DNA from: Microbacterium paludicola
Lineage (GTDB): Bacteria > Actinomycetota > Actinomycetes > Actinomycetales > Microbacteriaceae
Direction: 5' to 3'
NCBI RefSeq assembly: GCF_015235415.1
Contig: NZ_JADGLL010000002.1
Coordinates: 161,732 to 225,731 of the forward strand
DNA length: 64,000 nt
Shown piece by piece: positions 8,415-15,679 of this stretch. Every line of letters begins with the position of its first letter. Position 1 is the first letter of the stretch. The position numbers and the translations under genes are program-made. The notes beneath the pieces were generated by a model. That model saw only the letters and a list, made by a program, of their open reading frames with translations. It made no database searches and had not been told where the DNA came from.

Positions 8415-9173
8415 GTGCGTGAGTTCTGGCAGGGAGTGCGGACGCTGTTCCGGGGCTTCGGGTGGTGGCGCCACCATCCGGGCGTGATGGCCGCGGGCCT
8501 CATCCCGGCCGCGATCGTCGGGCTCGTGCTCGTCGGCGCGCTCGTGGGGCTCGGCTTCGGCCTCCCCGGCCTGCTCGAGTGGCTGACGCCGTTCGCCGAC
8601 GGCTGGCAGCCCGTGTGGGCCGATCTGCTGCGTTGGGTGCTGGGGCTCGCGGTCATGGGCGGCGCGATCATCCTGGCGATCGTGACCTTCACCGCGCTGA
8701 CGCTGCTCGTCGGCGAGCCCTTCTACGACCGCATCTGGCGCTCGGTCGAGCGCGAGCTCGGCGGCACCGTGCCCGACGTGCCGTACAGCATCGGCCGCTC
8801 GATCGGCGATGCGCTCGGACTCTTCGGCAAGGGCCTGCTCTCGGCGTTGTGCGCGGGCCTCATCGCGCTCATCCCCGTCGCCGGCGCCGCAGCGGGCGCG
8901 GTCGTCGGCGCGCTGCTCAACGGCAGGGTCATCGCCGACGAGCTCTCCTCCCGTGGGCTCACCGCCCGCGGCCTCGGGGGCGCGCAGCGCGCGGCGCTCC
9001 TGCGGGCGAACCGGGCGCGCGTGCTCGGCTTCGGCGTCGCCGTGCACGTGTGCTTCCTCGTGCCGTTCGCCGCGATCGCCGTCATGCCCGCCGCGGTGGC
9101 CGGGGCCGCCATGCTCGGCCGGCGCGTCGCGGGCGAGCCCGACACGCTGCCGGCCCCGGCCCCACGGGCGTGA
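8415..9173 (+). CDS. EI24/CysZ-like multipass membrane protein
   Basis: 252 aa with about four to five hydrophobic segments (roughly 24-48, 72-100, 134-165 and 205-228) and the EI24/CysZ signature, starting FWQGVRTLFRGFGWWRHHPG. It has the family pattern TLLVGEPFYDRIWRSVE after the second membrane pair and LLNGRVIADELSSRG later. CysZ in enterobacteria is a sulfate channel. Actinobacterial members are uncharacterised, so transport is only an inference. It starts with GTG. Its stop is separated by one base from the stop of the convergent gene at 9175. Confidence 0.8.
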   Translation: MREFWQGVRTLFRGFGWWRHHPGVMAAGLIPAAIVGLVLVGALVGLGFGLPGLLEWLTPFADGWQPVWADLLRWVLGLAVMGGAIILAIVTFTALTLLVGEPFYDRIWRSVERELGGTVPDVPYSIGRSIGDALGLFGKGLLSALCAGLIALIPVAGAAAGAVVGALLNGRVIADELSSRGLTARGLGGAQRAALLRANRARVLGFGVAVHVCFLVPFAAIAVMPAAVAGAAMLGRRVAGEPDTLPAPAPRA

Positions 9174-9174
9174 C

Positions 9175-9570
9175 TCAGCCCTCGGGCGTCGGCGTTCCCT
9201 CCGCCGCGTGCGCCTCGCGCGCCGCGAGGAACAGCAGGGCGAGACCTCCGAGCGCGGGAACGGCGAGTGCGAGCGCAATGCCGAGGTGCGGGTAGTCCCC
9301 GGTGATCGCGCCGAGCGCGACGGCGAGGAGCAGCAGCTGCGTCACGATGCCGCCCGAGCGGCCCCAGGACCTGCCCGCCCACACCGCTGCGGCGAACGCG
9401 CCGACGGCCGCCGCACCGACGACGGTCAGTACGATGAGCGCGACGGCGCTGACGGGATCCGTCGTGTCGGCCCCGGCAAGGGCGACGACCTGCCAGGCCG
9501 CGAGCGCCAGGATGCCGAGGGCTTCCAGGGCGAGCAGCGCGGCCGCGATGCGCGCGATCCTGCGGGGCAT
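9175..9570 (-). CDS. Small membrane protein of unknown function
   Basis: 131 aa with about four transmembrane segments (about 5-27, 40-62, 73-90 and 97-117). An open frame extends upstream to 9681, but ATG 9570 is chosen because AGGAGAG lies seven bases before it and the hydrophobic N-terminus then starts cleanly (MPRRIARIAAALLALEALG). No recognised family. Likely monocistronic, with ends abutting the EI24 gene. Confidence 0.7.
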   Translation of the reverse strand: MPRRIARIAAALLALEALGILALAAWQVVALAGADTTDPVSAVALIVLTVVGAAAVGAFAAAVWAGRSWGRSGGIVTQLLLLAVALGAITGDYPHLGIALALAVPALGGLALLFLAAREAHAAEGTPTPEG

Positions 9571-9815
9571 CCGGACTCTCCTCGGACGACGGGCATACAG
9601 CCGATTCCGAGGCGTGACGGGATATTGACCCTTGATTTCGGGCCCCGGCTGTACGACCATTGTTAACGGCATGTTTCCCACAACGTGGTGGGTGGTGGGC
9701 GTTCAGTCCCACACCATGACCAGCGTATCCGACCCGAATGGATGCGTTTCTCCACCCTCGAATCCGGGCGCGGATGCGCTCGCTCGAATCCCACCACATT
9801 GCGAGGAGCATCAGC

Positions 9816-10064
9816 ATGGATTGGCGCGACAAGGCGGCCTGCCTGACAGTCGACCCGGAACTCTTCTTCCCGGTCGGCAACACCGGCCCGGCGGTCGACC
9901 AGATCGAGAAGGCCAAGTCCGTGTGCGCGCGCTGCACCGTCACCGAGGTCTGCCTGCAGTACGCCCTCGAGACCGGTCAGGACTCGGGCGTGTGGGGTGG
10001 CCTCAGCGAGGACGAGCGCCGCGCCCTGAAGCGTCGCGCCGCCCGCGCTCGCCGCGCCGGCTGA
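9816..10064 (+). CDS. whiB1: WhiB1-type iron-sulfur transcription factor
   Basis: 82-aa Wbl protein holding a 4Fe-4S cluster through Cys9, Cys37, Cys40 and Cys46, the same positions as M. tuberculosis WhiB1. The N-terminus MDWRDKAACL, the segment ELFFPVGNTGPA and the GVWGGLSEDERRALKRR turn plus basic helix are nearly those of WhiB1. WhiB1 is essential, binds the primary sigma factor and reacts with nitric oxide. ATG 9816 is preceded by GAGGAG. It is convergent with pdtaS, as Rv3219 is with Rv3220c in Mycobacterium. The 245-bp upstream region is the least GC-rich of the neighbourhood and probably holds its promoter, but no box could be fixed with confidence. Confidence 0.96.
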   Translation: MDWRDKAACLTVDPELFFPVGNTGPAVDQIEKAKSVCARCTVTEVCLQYALETGQDSGVWGGLSEDERRALKRRAARARRAG

Positions 10065-10098
10065 ACTTCCGCATCACACCCGCAGTACACACAGCACT

Positions 10099-10136
10099 GG
10101 AAAGGGCGCCTTCCCCGCGGGGAAGGCGCCCTTTCC
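10099..10136. terminator. Bidirectional terminator between whiB1 and pdtaS
   Basis: Near-perfect 38-base palindrome (18-base arms, 10099-10116 and 10119-10136) flanked by A/T-containing ends. It serves both convergent genes. Confidence 0.85.
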
Positions 10137-10152
10137 GGCGTCTGCGGTCAGC

Positions 10153-11652
10153 TCAGATCCACTTGAGCGGGATCTCGATGACGACCTCGGTGCCCTTCTC
10201 GATCTCGCCGCCCGCGTGCGGCTCCTCGCCGCCGAGCGTGCGCCATTCGATGGATCCGCTGAGCTCGCCCTGGATGAGCGTCCGGACGATCTGCGTGCCG
10301 AGGCCGCGTCCGACGGTCCCCTCGGGCAGGCCGCTGCCGGAGTCGCGCACCCGGACGAGCAGCTTCTCCTCGTCGCGCTCGGCGATGATCTCGACCTTGC
10401 CCTCGAGCCCCTTGAGGCCGTGCTCGACCGCGTTCGTGACGAGCTCGGTCAGCGCCAGCGCGAGAGGCGTGGCGTATTCGCTCGGCAGCACGCCGAACTT
10501 TCCGATCGAGTGGGTGTGCGCGAGCGTGTTCGGCGCCGCGGCGACCTCGGCCACCAGCCGCAGCACGCGGTCGAACACCTGATCGAAGTCGACGTTCTGC
10601 GACAGGCCCTCGGACAGGGTGTCGTGCACGACGGCGATCGCCGCGACGCGCTGCATCGCCTGCGTCAGCGACTCGCGGGCCTCCTCCGACTTCGTGCGTC
10701 GCGCCTGGATGCGCAGCAGCGAGGCGACGGTCTGCAGATTGTTCTTCACCCGGTGATGGATCTCGCGGATCGTCGCATCCTTCGTCAGCAGCTCCTGCTC
10801 CTGGTGACGAAGCTCCGTGACGTCGCGGCACAGCACGATCGCTCCGGTGCGGTTTCCGTGGTCGCGCAGCGGGATCGCGCGCAGCGACACGGTCACGCCG
10901 CGCGCCTCGATGTCGGTGCGCCATGGCGCACGACCGGTCACGACCACGGGCAGCGACTCGTCGGTGTCGCGCGAGGCGGGAAGGATGCGGCTCGTCACCT
11001 CGGCGAGCGACTCGCCCTCGAGCTCGTCGGCGAAGCCGACGCGGTTGAACGCCGACAGCGCGTTGGGGCTCGCGAAGGTCACGATGCCGTCGACGTCGAG
11101 CCGGATGAGGCCGTCGGCCGCGCGCGGCGCGCCGCGGCGCGGGCCGGTGGGCGCGGACAGTTCGGGGAAGTCGCCCGTGGCGACCATGCGGAAGATGTCG
11201 TCGGCGCAGTCGTTGAACGTGATCTGCTGACGCGAGGGAGCCCGGACGTCGCCGAGGTTCGTGTGGCGCGTCAGGACGCCCATGACGTTCGGCCCGCCGT
11301 CACCGCGACGCACGATCGGCACGGCGCGCACGCGCGTCGGGGTCTCCTCGAACCACTCGGGGCTGGAGGAGTCGATGATGCTCGCCGACGAGAAGGCGTC
11401 GCGTACCTGCGCCTGCCACTGCGGGCGGATCCGCTCCCCCACGATGTCGCGGTAGAACAGGGTGGCGGCGCTTCCCGGCCGGGTGTGGGCGACGGCGACG
11501 AAGGAGTCATCCGACGTGGGGATCCACATCACGATGTCCGCGAACGCCAGATCGGCGAGGAGCTGCCCGTCTCCGGCGACGCGGTGCAGCCACTCGACAT
11601 CCGCCTCGCTCGCGATTCCCTGGGCGAAGGCGAGATCACTGAGTGTCGACAC
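10153..11652 (-). CDS. pdtaS: PdtaS-type sensor histidine kinase (HisKA_2)
   Basis: 499-aa soluble sensor kinase. N-terminal GAF-like domain (about 1-150), PAS domain (about 180-280), then HisKA_2 with EIHHRVKNNLQTVASLL (phospho-acceptor His300) and an HATPase end with LTELVTNAVEHG (N box) and GRGLGTQIV (G2). M. tuberculosis PdtaS (Rv3220c) has this architecture, phosphorylates the RNA-binding antiterminator PdtaR, and responds to nitric oxide and copper. No membrane segment. The GTG start lies 9 bp after the CpaE-like stop codon, so it is probably co-transcribed with that operon. A TAAGCT box six bases before the GTG may also give an internal leaderless start. pdtaR is not in the window. Confidence 0.93.
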   Translation of the reverse strand: MSTLSDLAFAQGIASEADVEWLHRVAGDGQLLADLAFADIVMWIPTSDDSFVAVAHTRPGSAATLFYRDIVGERIRPQWQAQVRDAFSSASIIDSSSPEWFEETPTRVRAVPIVRRGDGGPNVMGVLTRHTNLGDVRAPSRQQITFNDCADDIFRMVATGDFPELSAPTGPRRGAPRAADGLIRLDVDGIVTFASPNALSAFNRVGFADELEGESLAEVTSRILPASRDTDESLPVVVTGRAPWRTDIEARGVTVSLRAIPLRDHGNRTGAIVLCRDVTELRHQEQELLTKDATIREIHHRVKNNLQTVASLLRIQARRTKSEEARESLTQAMQRVAAIAVVHDTLSEGLSQNVDFDQVFDRVLRLVAEVAAAPNTLAHTHSIGKFGVLPSEYATPLALALTELVTNAVEHGLKGLEGKVEIIAERDEEKLLVRVRDSGSGLPEGTVGRGLGTQIVRTLIQGELSGSIEWRTLGGEEPHAGGEIEKGTEVVIEIPLKWI

Positions 11653-11658
11653 GGATCA

Positions 11659-11664
11659 AGCTTA
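11659..11664 (-). promoter_or_regulatory. Possible internal -10 box (TAAGCT) for pdtaS
   Basis: TAAGCT six bases before the GTG at 11652, overlapping the stop codon of the upstream gene. It fits only the TAnnnT consensus. Confidence 0.25.
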
Positions 11665-12942
11665 TGGGTCGACGATCTCCGCTCCCGGCCGTGTGACGCC
11701 GGTGACGCCGATCCGGCGGCGGATGCCGCCCCTCGCGCGCGTGGCGACCTCCTGCCCCGAACGCCGGGTGTGGCGGGGCTGGAGCTCGGCCGCGAGGCGC
11801 CGCACCGCCTGGGCGAGCGCCGAGCGCGGCGACACCTCCCCGACGGGGCGCGCGGCGAGCAGCGCCGCATCGGCGGCCCTGCGGTCGTCGGGCACGAACG
11901 ACACGTCGGTCACGCCGGAGAACCGCTCGAGCGCCCTCCTCACCTGTCCGCGCGGATCGAGCCCCAGCGGTCCGGAGCGCAACCGGTTCACGACGACGCG
12001 CACGGGTGTGGCGCCGACGATCCGACGCAGTTCCGCGTAGCCGCGCACAAGCCGCGCGAGGCCCACCGGGTCGGCGGCCGCCACGGCGACGATCTGGTCC
12101 GCGGCCGCCAGCGCGGCGAGCGTCGCCGCGTTGCGCCGCGGTCCGTCGAGGTCGCTGACGATCTCCTCGTCCGCCTCCAGCGACGCGCTCACATCCACGA
12201 TCACAACGTCCGCCCACTCGCGGATCACCGCGAGCGCGGCCGTCATGCGCGGGCCGGACAGCTCGGGCCAGCGCGAGACCCGGTTGATCCCCGTCAGGAC
12301 GTCGACGCGGCCGTCCGCGTCGGCGAGGGGAACGCTGACCCGCAGCAGCTCGCCGGCATCGAGCAGCCCGAACTCCGCCTGCCGGCAGGCGGCCGCGAGC
12401 CCCGGGCTCTCGTCGGCGAGGCCGACCGCGATCGCGATGGAGGGCGCGTGGCTGTCGGCATCCAGCAGCGCGACGTGGGCTCCGAGACGCGCGTGCTCGA
12501 GGGCGAGCTCGATTGCGAGCGTCGTGCGGCCCGGGGCGCCCTCCGGGCCCCACACGACGAGGACACGGCCCTGCGCGGGAACCTCCGGCGCCACCTCGAT
12601 GCCGGCTCCGCGCGCCGCCGCCACGATGCGCCACGCGGGGGCGTCGGGCGGCAGCGGCTCGGCGAGCCCGAAGGCACGCGCGGCCCGCACGTCGGCCTCG
12701 CGATCCACGAGCAGCAGGATGCGCACCCCCAGCCGGTCGCATTCGGCGACGAGTGCGGCGGTCAGGATGCCCGCGCCGGCGAGGATCAGGGTGTCGGCCT
12801 CGCGCAGGCTCGTCGCCCCGCCCGGATCCCCCTCGGACAGGATCGCCGGATCGACCGTCTCGAGCACCGTGACCCCCTCGTCGCGGAGATCCTCCGCGAT
12901 GCGCTCGGCGTCCGCCGCGGCGGCCGCGACGATCGCGATCAC
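11662..12942 (-). CDS. CpaE/TadZ-like ATPase with a degenerate P-loop
   Basis: 426 aa. An N-terminal receiver-like domain (about 1-115) is followed by a MinD/ParA-fold domain. The Walker A region reads VWGPEGAPGRTTLA, with Arg in place of the catalytic Lys of GKT. Later come ALLDADSHAPSIAIAVGL (switch I-like) and VVIVDVSAS (Walker B), and a basic tail. CpaE/TadZ proteins place Tad pili, but no tad pilin, CpaF ATPase or TadB/C is adjacent, so the pilus role is doubtful. It starts inside the end of the CpaB-like gene (ATGA overlap) and is followed after 9 bp by pdtaS. Function open, with partner scaffolding or signalling plausible. Confidence 0.75.
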   Translation of the reverse strand: MIAIVAAAAADAERIAEDLRDEGVTVLETVDPAILSEGDPGGATSLREADTLILAGAGILTAALVAECDRLGVRILLLVDREADVRAARAFGLAEPLPPDAPAWRIVAAARGAGIEVAPEVPAQGRVLVVWGPEGAPGRTTLAIELALEHARLGAHVALLDADSHAPSIAIAVGLADESPGLAAACRQAEFGLLDAGELLRVSVPLADADGRVDVLTGINRVSRWPELSGPRMTAALAVIREWADVVIVDVSASLEADEEIVSDLDGPRRNAATLAALAAADQIVAVAAADPVGLARLVRGYAELRRIVGATPVRVVVNRLRSGPLGLDPRGQVRRALERFSGVTDVSFVPDDRRAADAALLAARPVGEVSPRSALAQAVRRLAAELQPRHTRRSGQEVATRARGGIRRRIGVTGVTRPGAEIVDP

Positions 12943-13694
12943 TCGCCGTCCTCCTCGGCCGGCGGCGCCGACGGGGCGACGGCGTCATCCATAGGCTGGC
13001 CCGTGGCCACGGGAGCCGGCAGCGCCGCCGAGCCCCCACCCGCGGTCGGCACCGCCGACAGCACGGAGCCTGCCGCGATCGCGGCGAGCACGTCGGAGAC
13101 GCGGGTCCTGTCGATCACAAGCTCCAGGGCCGCTCCCCCGGCGGCCATCACCCCGTCGTCTCGTGTGACGCGCGCCACGACGGCGTCGGCGACCAGGATC
13201 CGCGGGGCGCCGAAGGTGCCGGGCTGCTCGGCGGGCGGCGTCTCCCACAGCTCGACAAGCGCCCCGCGATCCACGCCCGCCGGCACGTCGACCGAGCTGC
13301 GCACGACGACCGAGGTGCGGTCGCTGACCTCGGCCGCACCGGTCGCGGCGGTCGGCAGCAGTTCGCCGGCGCCGATCGTGCGCAGCGCGACGAGGCCCTC
13401 GCCGAGCGCATCCGGGGCGAGGTACGACCCACCCGACTGCCCGAGGGCCACCTCGACGACGGCGACATCGGCCGCGGTGATCGTCTGGCCGGGGACGAGC
13501 GTGCCCGAGGCCGCGAGGACCGGCACCGTCTGGCGTGCGGCTCCCACGACGAACCAGACCCCTGCGATCGACACGGCGACGAGGACGAGCCCGATCACGA
13601 AGCGGGCGTCCGCCCAGAACCGGCGCCGCGCGGGGCGCTGCTGCGGCGGCGTCGCGCGCCCGGTGCCGCCCTGGGCGGCCGTCATGGTGCTCAT
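12939..13694 (-). CDS. CpaB-like SAF-domain membrane protein
   Basis: 251 aa. One transmembrane helix (about 27-48, ARFVIGLVLVAVSIAGVWFVV), then an SAF/CpaB domain starting VPVLAASGTLVPGQTITAADV and continuing to LVALRTIGAGELLP, then a more variable periplasmic-side region and an acidic tail. CpaB proteins assemble with Tad secretins in Gram-negatives. In Gram-positives the outside domain is of unknown use. ATG 13694 (MSTMTAAQ) is the likely start although no clear Shine-Dalgarno is seen. The open frame continues upstream with low-complexity sequence. First gene of the cpaB-cpaE-pdtaS run. Confidence 0.78.
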   Translation of the reverse strand: MSTMTAAQGGTGRATPPQQRPARRRFWADARFVIGLVLVAVSIAGVWFVVGAARQTVPVLAASGTLVPGQTITAADVAVVEVALGQSGGSYLAPDALGEGLVALRTIGAGELLPTAATGAAEVSDRTSVVVRSSVDVPAGVDRGALVELWETPPAEQPGTFGAPRILVADAVVARVTRDDGVMAAGGAALELVIDRTRVSDVLAAIAAGSVLSAVPTAGGGSAALPAPVATGQPMDDAVAPSAPPAEEDGE

Positions 13695-13780
13695 GCAGGA
13701 ATAGTGGCAAATCGCGGCGGTCGGCCTCGGCGGTTCTCCACAGGCGGGAGATCCGCCGCCCGTCCCGGTACCCGGGCACA

Positions 13781-13786
13781 CATAAT
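13781..13786 (+). promoter_or_regulatory. -10 box (CATAAT) of the excisionase-type HTH gene
   Basis: CATAAT (five of six consensus bases), six bases before the ATG at 13793. The intervening GGGGGC could alternatively act as a ribosome binding site. Confidence 0.5.
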
Positions 13787-13792
13787 GGGGGC

Positions 13793-14053
13793 ATGGTCGA
13801 GCATCAGGCACGCCGTCTCGTGCCGCCGGCGCAGGTCGCCGAACTGCTGGGCATCGGCGTCGACGAGGTCGTCGAGCTCGTGCAGGAGGGCCACCTTCGC
13901 GGCATGCGCGTCGGCTCGCCGGCGCGGTGGCGCATCGAGCACGCGAGCGTCGCCGAGTATCTCGACGCCCAGGCGGAGGAGGCACGCCGCATGGCCCTGT
14001 GGCGGCAGTCGAACGCCGCGAGCTTCCCCGAGCTGTGGGGGCGGCGCAGCTGA
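13793..14053 (+). CDS. Excisionase/MerR-type helix-turn-helix protein
   Basis: 86 aa. An HTH_17 domain covers about residues 9-58: LVPPAQVAELLGIGVDEVVELVQEG gives the two helices (in two stretches) and MRVGSPARWRIE the wing. This is the arrangement of BldC-like and excisionase-family small DNA-binding proteins in actinobacteria, which usually regulate development rather than recombination when no integrase is near, as here. The C-terminal 25 residues are a charged helix. The target is unknown. It lies between the cpaB-like operon (divergent) and a convergent hypothetical gene. Confidence 0.8.
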   Translation: MVEHQARRLVPPAQVAELLGIGVDEVVELVQEGHLRGMRVGSPARWRIEHASVAEYLDAQAEEARRMALWRQSNAASFPELWGRRS

Positions 14054-14078
14054 CGCCACGGTCCTCCGCCGCCCCCGT

Positions 14079-14702
14079 TCAGACGACGGGGACCCCGGCC
14101 GCCGCGTCGATCCTGACCCACGCGATCGCCGCGAGTGGCAGCATCCGGTACGACTGCACCTCGCCCGCGCGGCGCGGCGAACCGGCGTCGTGCAGCGCGA
14201 GGTCGAGGTGATCGGCCCCGACGCGATCGACGGTGCCGGTGAGAACCCGGCCGGACGACTCGGGACCCGTCCCGCTCAGCCCCAGCGCGACGCCCACGCG
14301 GCGGCGGGCGAGGTCGCGCATCGCGAGGGCGAAGGTGACGCGCTCCGCCAGCCTGTCGATGTGCGCGGCCGGCCTGGCGCTGCGCAGCAGGTCGCCATGC
14401 GCCGCGTGGATCCCGCGGATCGCCGCGATGGGCGCCAGCAGGAGGCGCCGGGCGCCGTCGCTCTCGGGAGCGGCGACCCAGTCGGCGCCGACCGCCGCGA
14501 TCCGCACGACGGCGGACAGGCCGTCGGCGAGCTCGAGCGTGACGGGCGCCTCGGCCTCTCGGGCGAACCCGGTCAGCCGGGTGCGCAGGTCGACGCGGGC
14601 GAGGCGCAGCCGCTCGGCCTCCGACTCGAGGGCCGCACGCTCGGCCTCCCACTCGGCGGCGAGCTGATCCTCCAGATCGTCGAAGAAGCGGTCCCATCGC
14701 AC
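14079..14702 (-). CDS. Conserved actinobacterial protein of unknown function
   Basis: 207 aa, soluble. A coiled-coil N-terminus (RWDRFFDDLEDQLAAEWEAE and on to about residue 45) precedes beta-rich segments, including VTLELADGLSAVVRIAAVG and SSGRVLTGTVDRVGADHLDL, that look like small barrel or Sm-like folds. No catalytic motif is visible. An open frame runs on to 15194, but GTG 14702 is chosen because a TACGCT box lies exactly six bases upstream and upstream codons are low-complexity. Convergent with the HTH gene, divergent from the Rv3235-family gene. Confidence 0.65.
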   Translation of the reverse strand: MRWDRFFDDLEDQLAAEWEAERAALESEAERLRLARVDLRTRLTGFAREAEAPVTLELADGLSAVVRIAAVGADWVAAPESDGARRLLLAPIAAIRGIHAAHGDLLRSARPAAHIDRLAERVTFALAMRDLARRRVGVALGLSGTGPESSGRVLTGTVDRVGADHLDLALHDAGSPRRAGEVQSYRMLPLAAIAWVRIDAAAGVPVV

Positions 14703-14708
14703 GGGCCG

Positions 14709-14714
14709 AGCGTA
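14709..14714 (-). promoter_or_regulatory. -10 box (TACGCT) of the 14.1-14.7 kb gene
   Basis: TACGCT, six bases before GTG 14702. It supports that start over the longer open frame. Confidence 0.4.
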
Positions 14715-14861
14715 GGGGAACCGCTCCCGCCTCCGCCGCGCCTGTCCACAGGCCGAGCCGGCGCGAGATGTCTCCACGGACATAGGTGCCGCCTCCGAGG
14801 GCCGCCGCGGCCGGTGCTGGACTGGCGACTCGTCCCGCCGACCGAGAAACCGGGGGTCTCG

Positions 14862-15323
14862 ATGTCCCAGCCACTTCCGTCCGCCGCGCCGCCGCCCCAC
14901 GCGCCCGGAGCCGCCCCGCGGCCGCTGCGCAAGCTCGCCGACGTCGAGGAGCACTTCGCCCCGCAGCGCACCTCGAGCGGGAACCTGCCCGACCCCGAGC
15001 CGCTGCTGACCGCCCTCACGCGCGGCGTGCTCGAGGTCCTCGCCGGAGTGCGCGAGCCCGAGCAGCTCGCGCGCTGGCTCACCGACGAGCCATACCGCTC
15101 CCTCGTCACGCGCGCCGGGATGGCCGTGCGCGCCCGCAGCGCGAAGCGGCAGGCGGTCATGCGCCCCGTCTACGCGATCCGCTCCATCCGGCACTCGGCT
15201 CCCGCCGACGGCGTCATCGAGGCCGTCATCATCGTCGAGACGACACAGCGAACGCGTGCCGTCGCCATGCGGCTCGAAGGCATGGACAGCCGCTGGCGCG
15301 CGACGAGCCTGTCGATTCTTTAA
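14862..15323 (+). CDS. Rv3235-family protein
   Basis: 153 aa. A Pro/Ala-rich N-terminus (about 1-25) precedes the conserved alpha/beta domain: LTRGVLEVLAGVREPEQLARWL (helical, about 60-80), then PVYAIRSIRHS, VIEAVIIVETTQRTRAVAMRLE and the final WRATSLSIL. The family occurs next to secA and hpf in many actinobacteria (Rv3235 in M. tuberculosis) and is functionally unknown. ATG 14862 is the first in frame after the low-complexity region, but no strong Shine-Dalgarno precedes it. The stop codon (TAA, 15321-15323) directly abuts the repeat element that starts at 15325. Confidence 0.8.
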   Translation: MSQPLPSAAPPPHAPGAAPRPLRKLADVEEHFAPQRTSSGNLPDPEPLLTALTRGVLEVLAGVREPEQLARWLTDEPYRSLVTRAGMAVRARSAKRQAVMRPVYAIRSIRHSAPADGVIEAVIIVETTQRTRAVAMRLEGMDSRWRATSLSIL

Positions 15324-15324
15324 T

Positions 15325-15679
15325 CAGTAGTGCATGGTCGCGTTCTCGATCGCTCGCCCGACGCTTCGCGCCGGGACTCGCGATCGAGCGCTGTCGCTTC
15401 GCTCCATCGACGGACGGATGTCACGTCTTCGAGGTGGTCGGCAGTCGCTCCGCTCCACGGTCGCTTCGCTCCCACCGGGGCACTTGTTCGCGGCGTTTTC
15501 CTTGACCGCGCGCGGATCGATCGCTGGTGGGCCGCATCCGCGGCACGCTCGCTTCGCTCGCACATGGGGCGCACGACACTCGCGCCTGACGGTTGGTCGC
15601 TTCACTCCCACCTGGGGCGCTCAGGCGAGTCGGTTACTGCCCGCGGTGAGGCACGACGTCACGCTTCCATGCACTACTG
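15325..15679. repeat. 355-bp non-coding repeat element with 13-bp terminal inverted repeats
   Basis: Fills the gap between the convergent Rv3235-family and alaT genes. Its ends are a perfect inverted repeat: CAGTAGTGCATGG at 15325-15337 and its complement at 15667-15679, extending to 19 bp with two mismatches. Inside are five copies of GTCGCTTCGCTCC (15393, 15444, 15460, about 15549 and 15596; two exact, the others variant), three of them followed by CAC-NN-GGGGC. Short open frames run through it but have no start signals or conserved look. The same 13-mer occurs in the 40.2-40.6 kb repeat. The right end contains the alaT stop codon. Confidence 0.75.

Noticed and set aside
5680..8487. Plus-strand open frame of 935 codons opposite the clpC-like gene
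   Set aside because: Antisense shadow typical of high-GC DNA. The minus strand carries all Clp motifs.
11662..13694. Tad pilus operon
   Set aside because: Only CpaB- and CpaE-like genes are present. Essential pilus genes are absent from the window.
13793..14053. Phage or integrative-element excisionase
   Set aside because: No integrase, attachment site or other phage genes around, and the family is also used for chromosomal regulators in actinobacteria.
15325..15679. CRISPR array
   Set aside because: Repeat units are short, unevenly spaced and variable, with no spacer pattern and no cas genes nearby.
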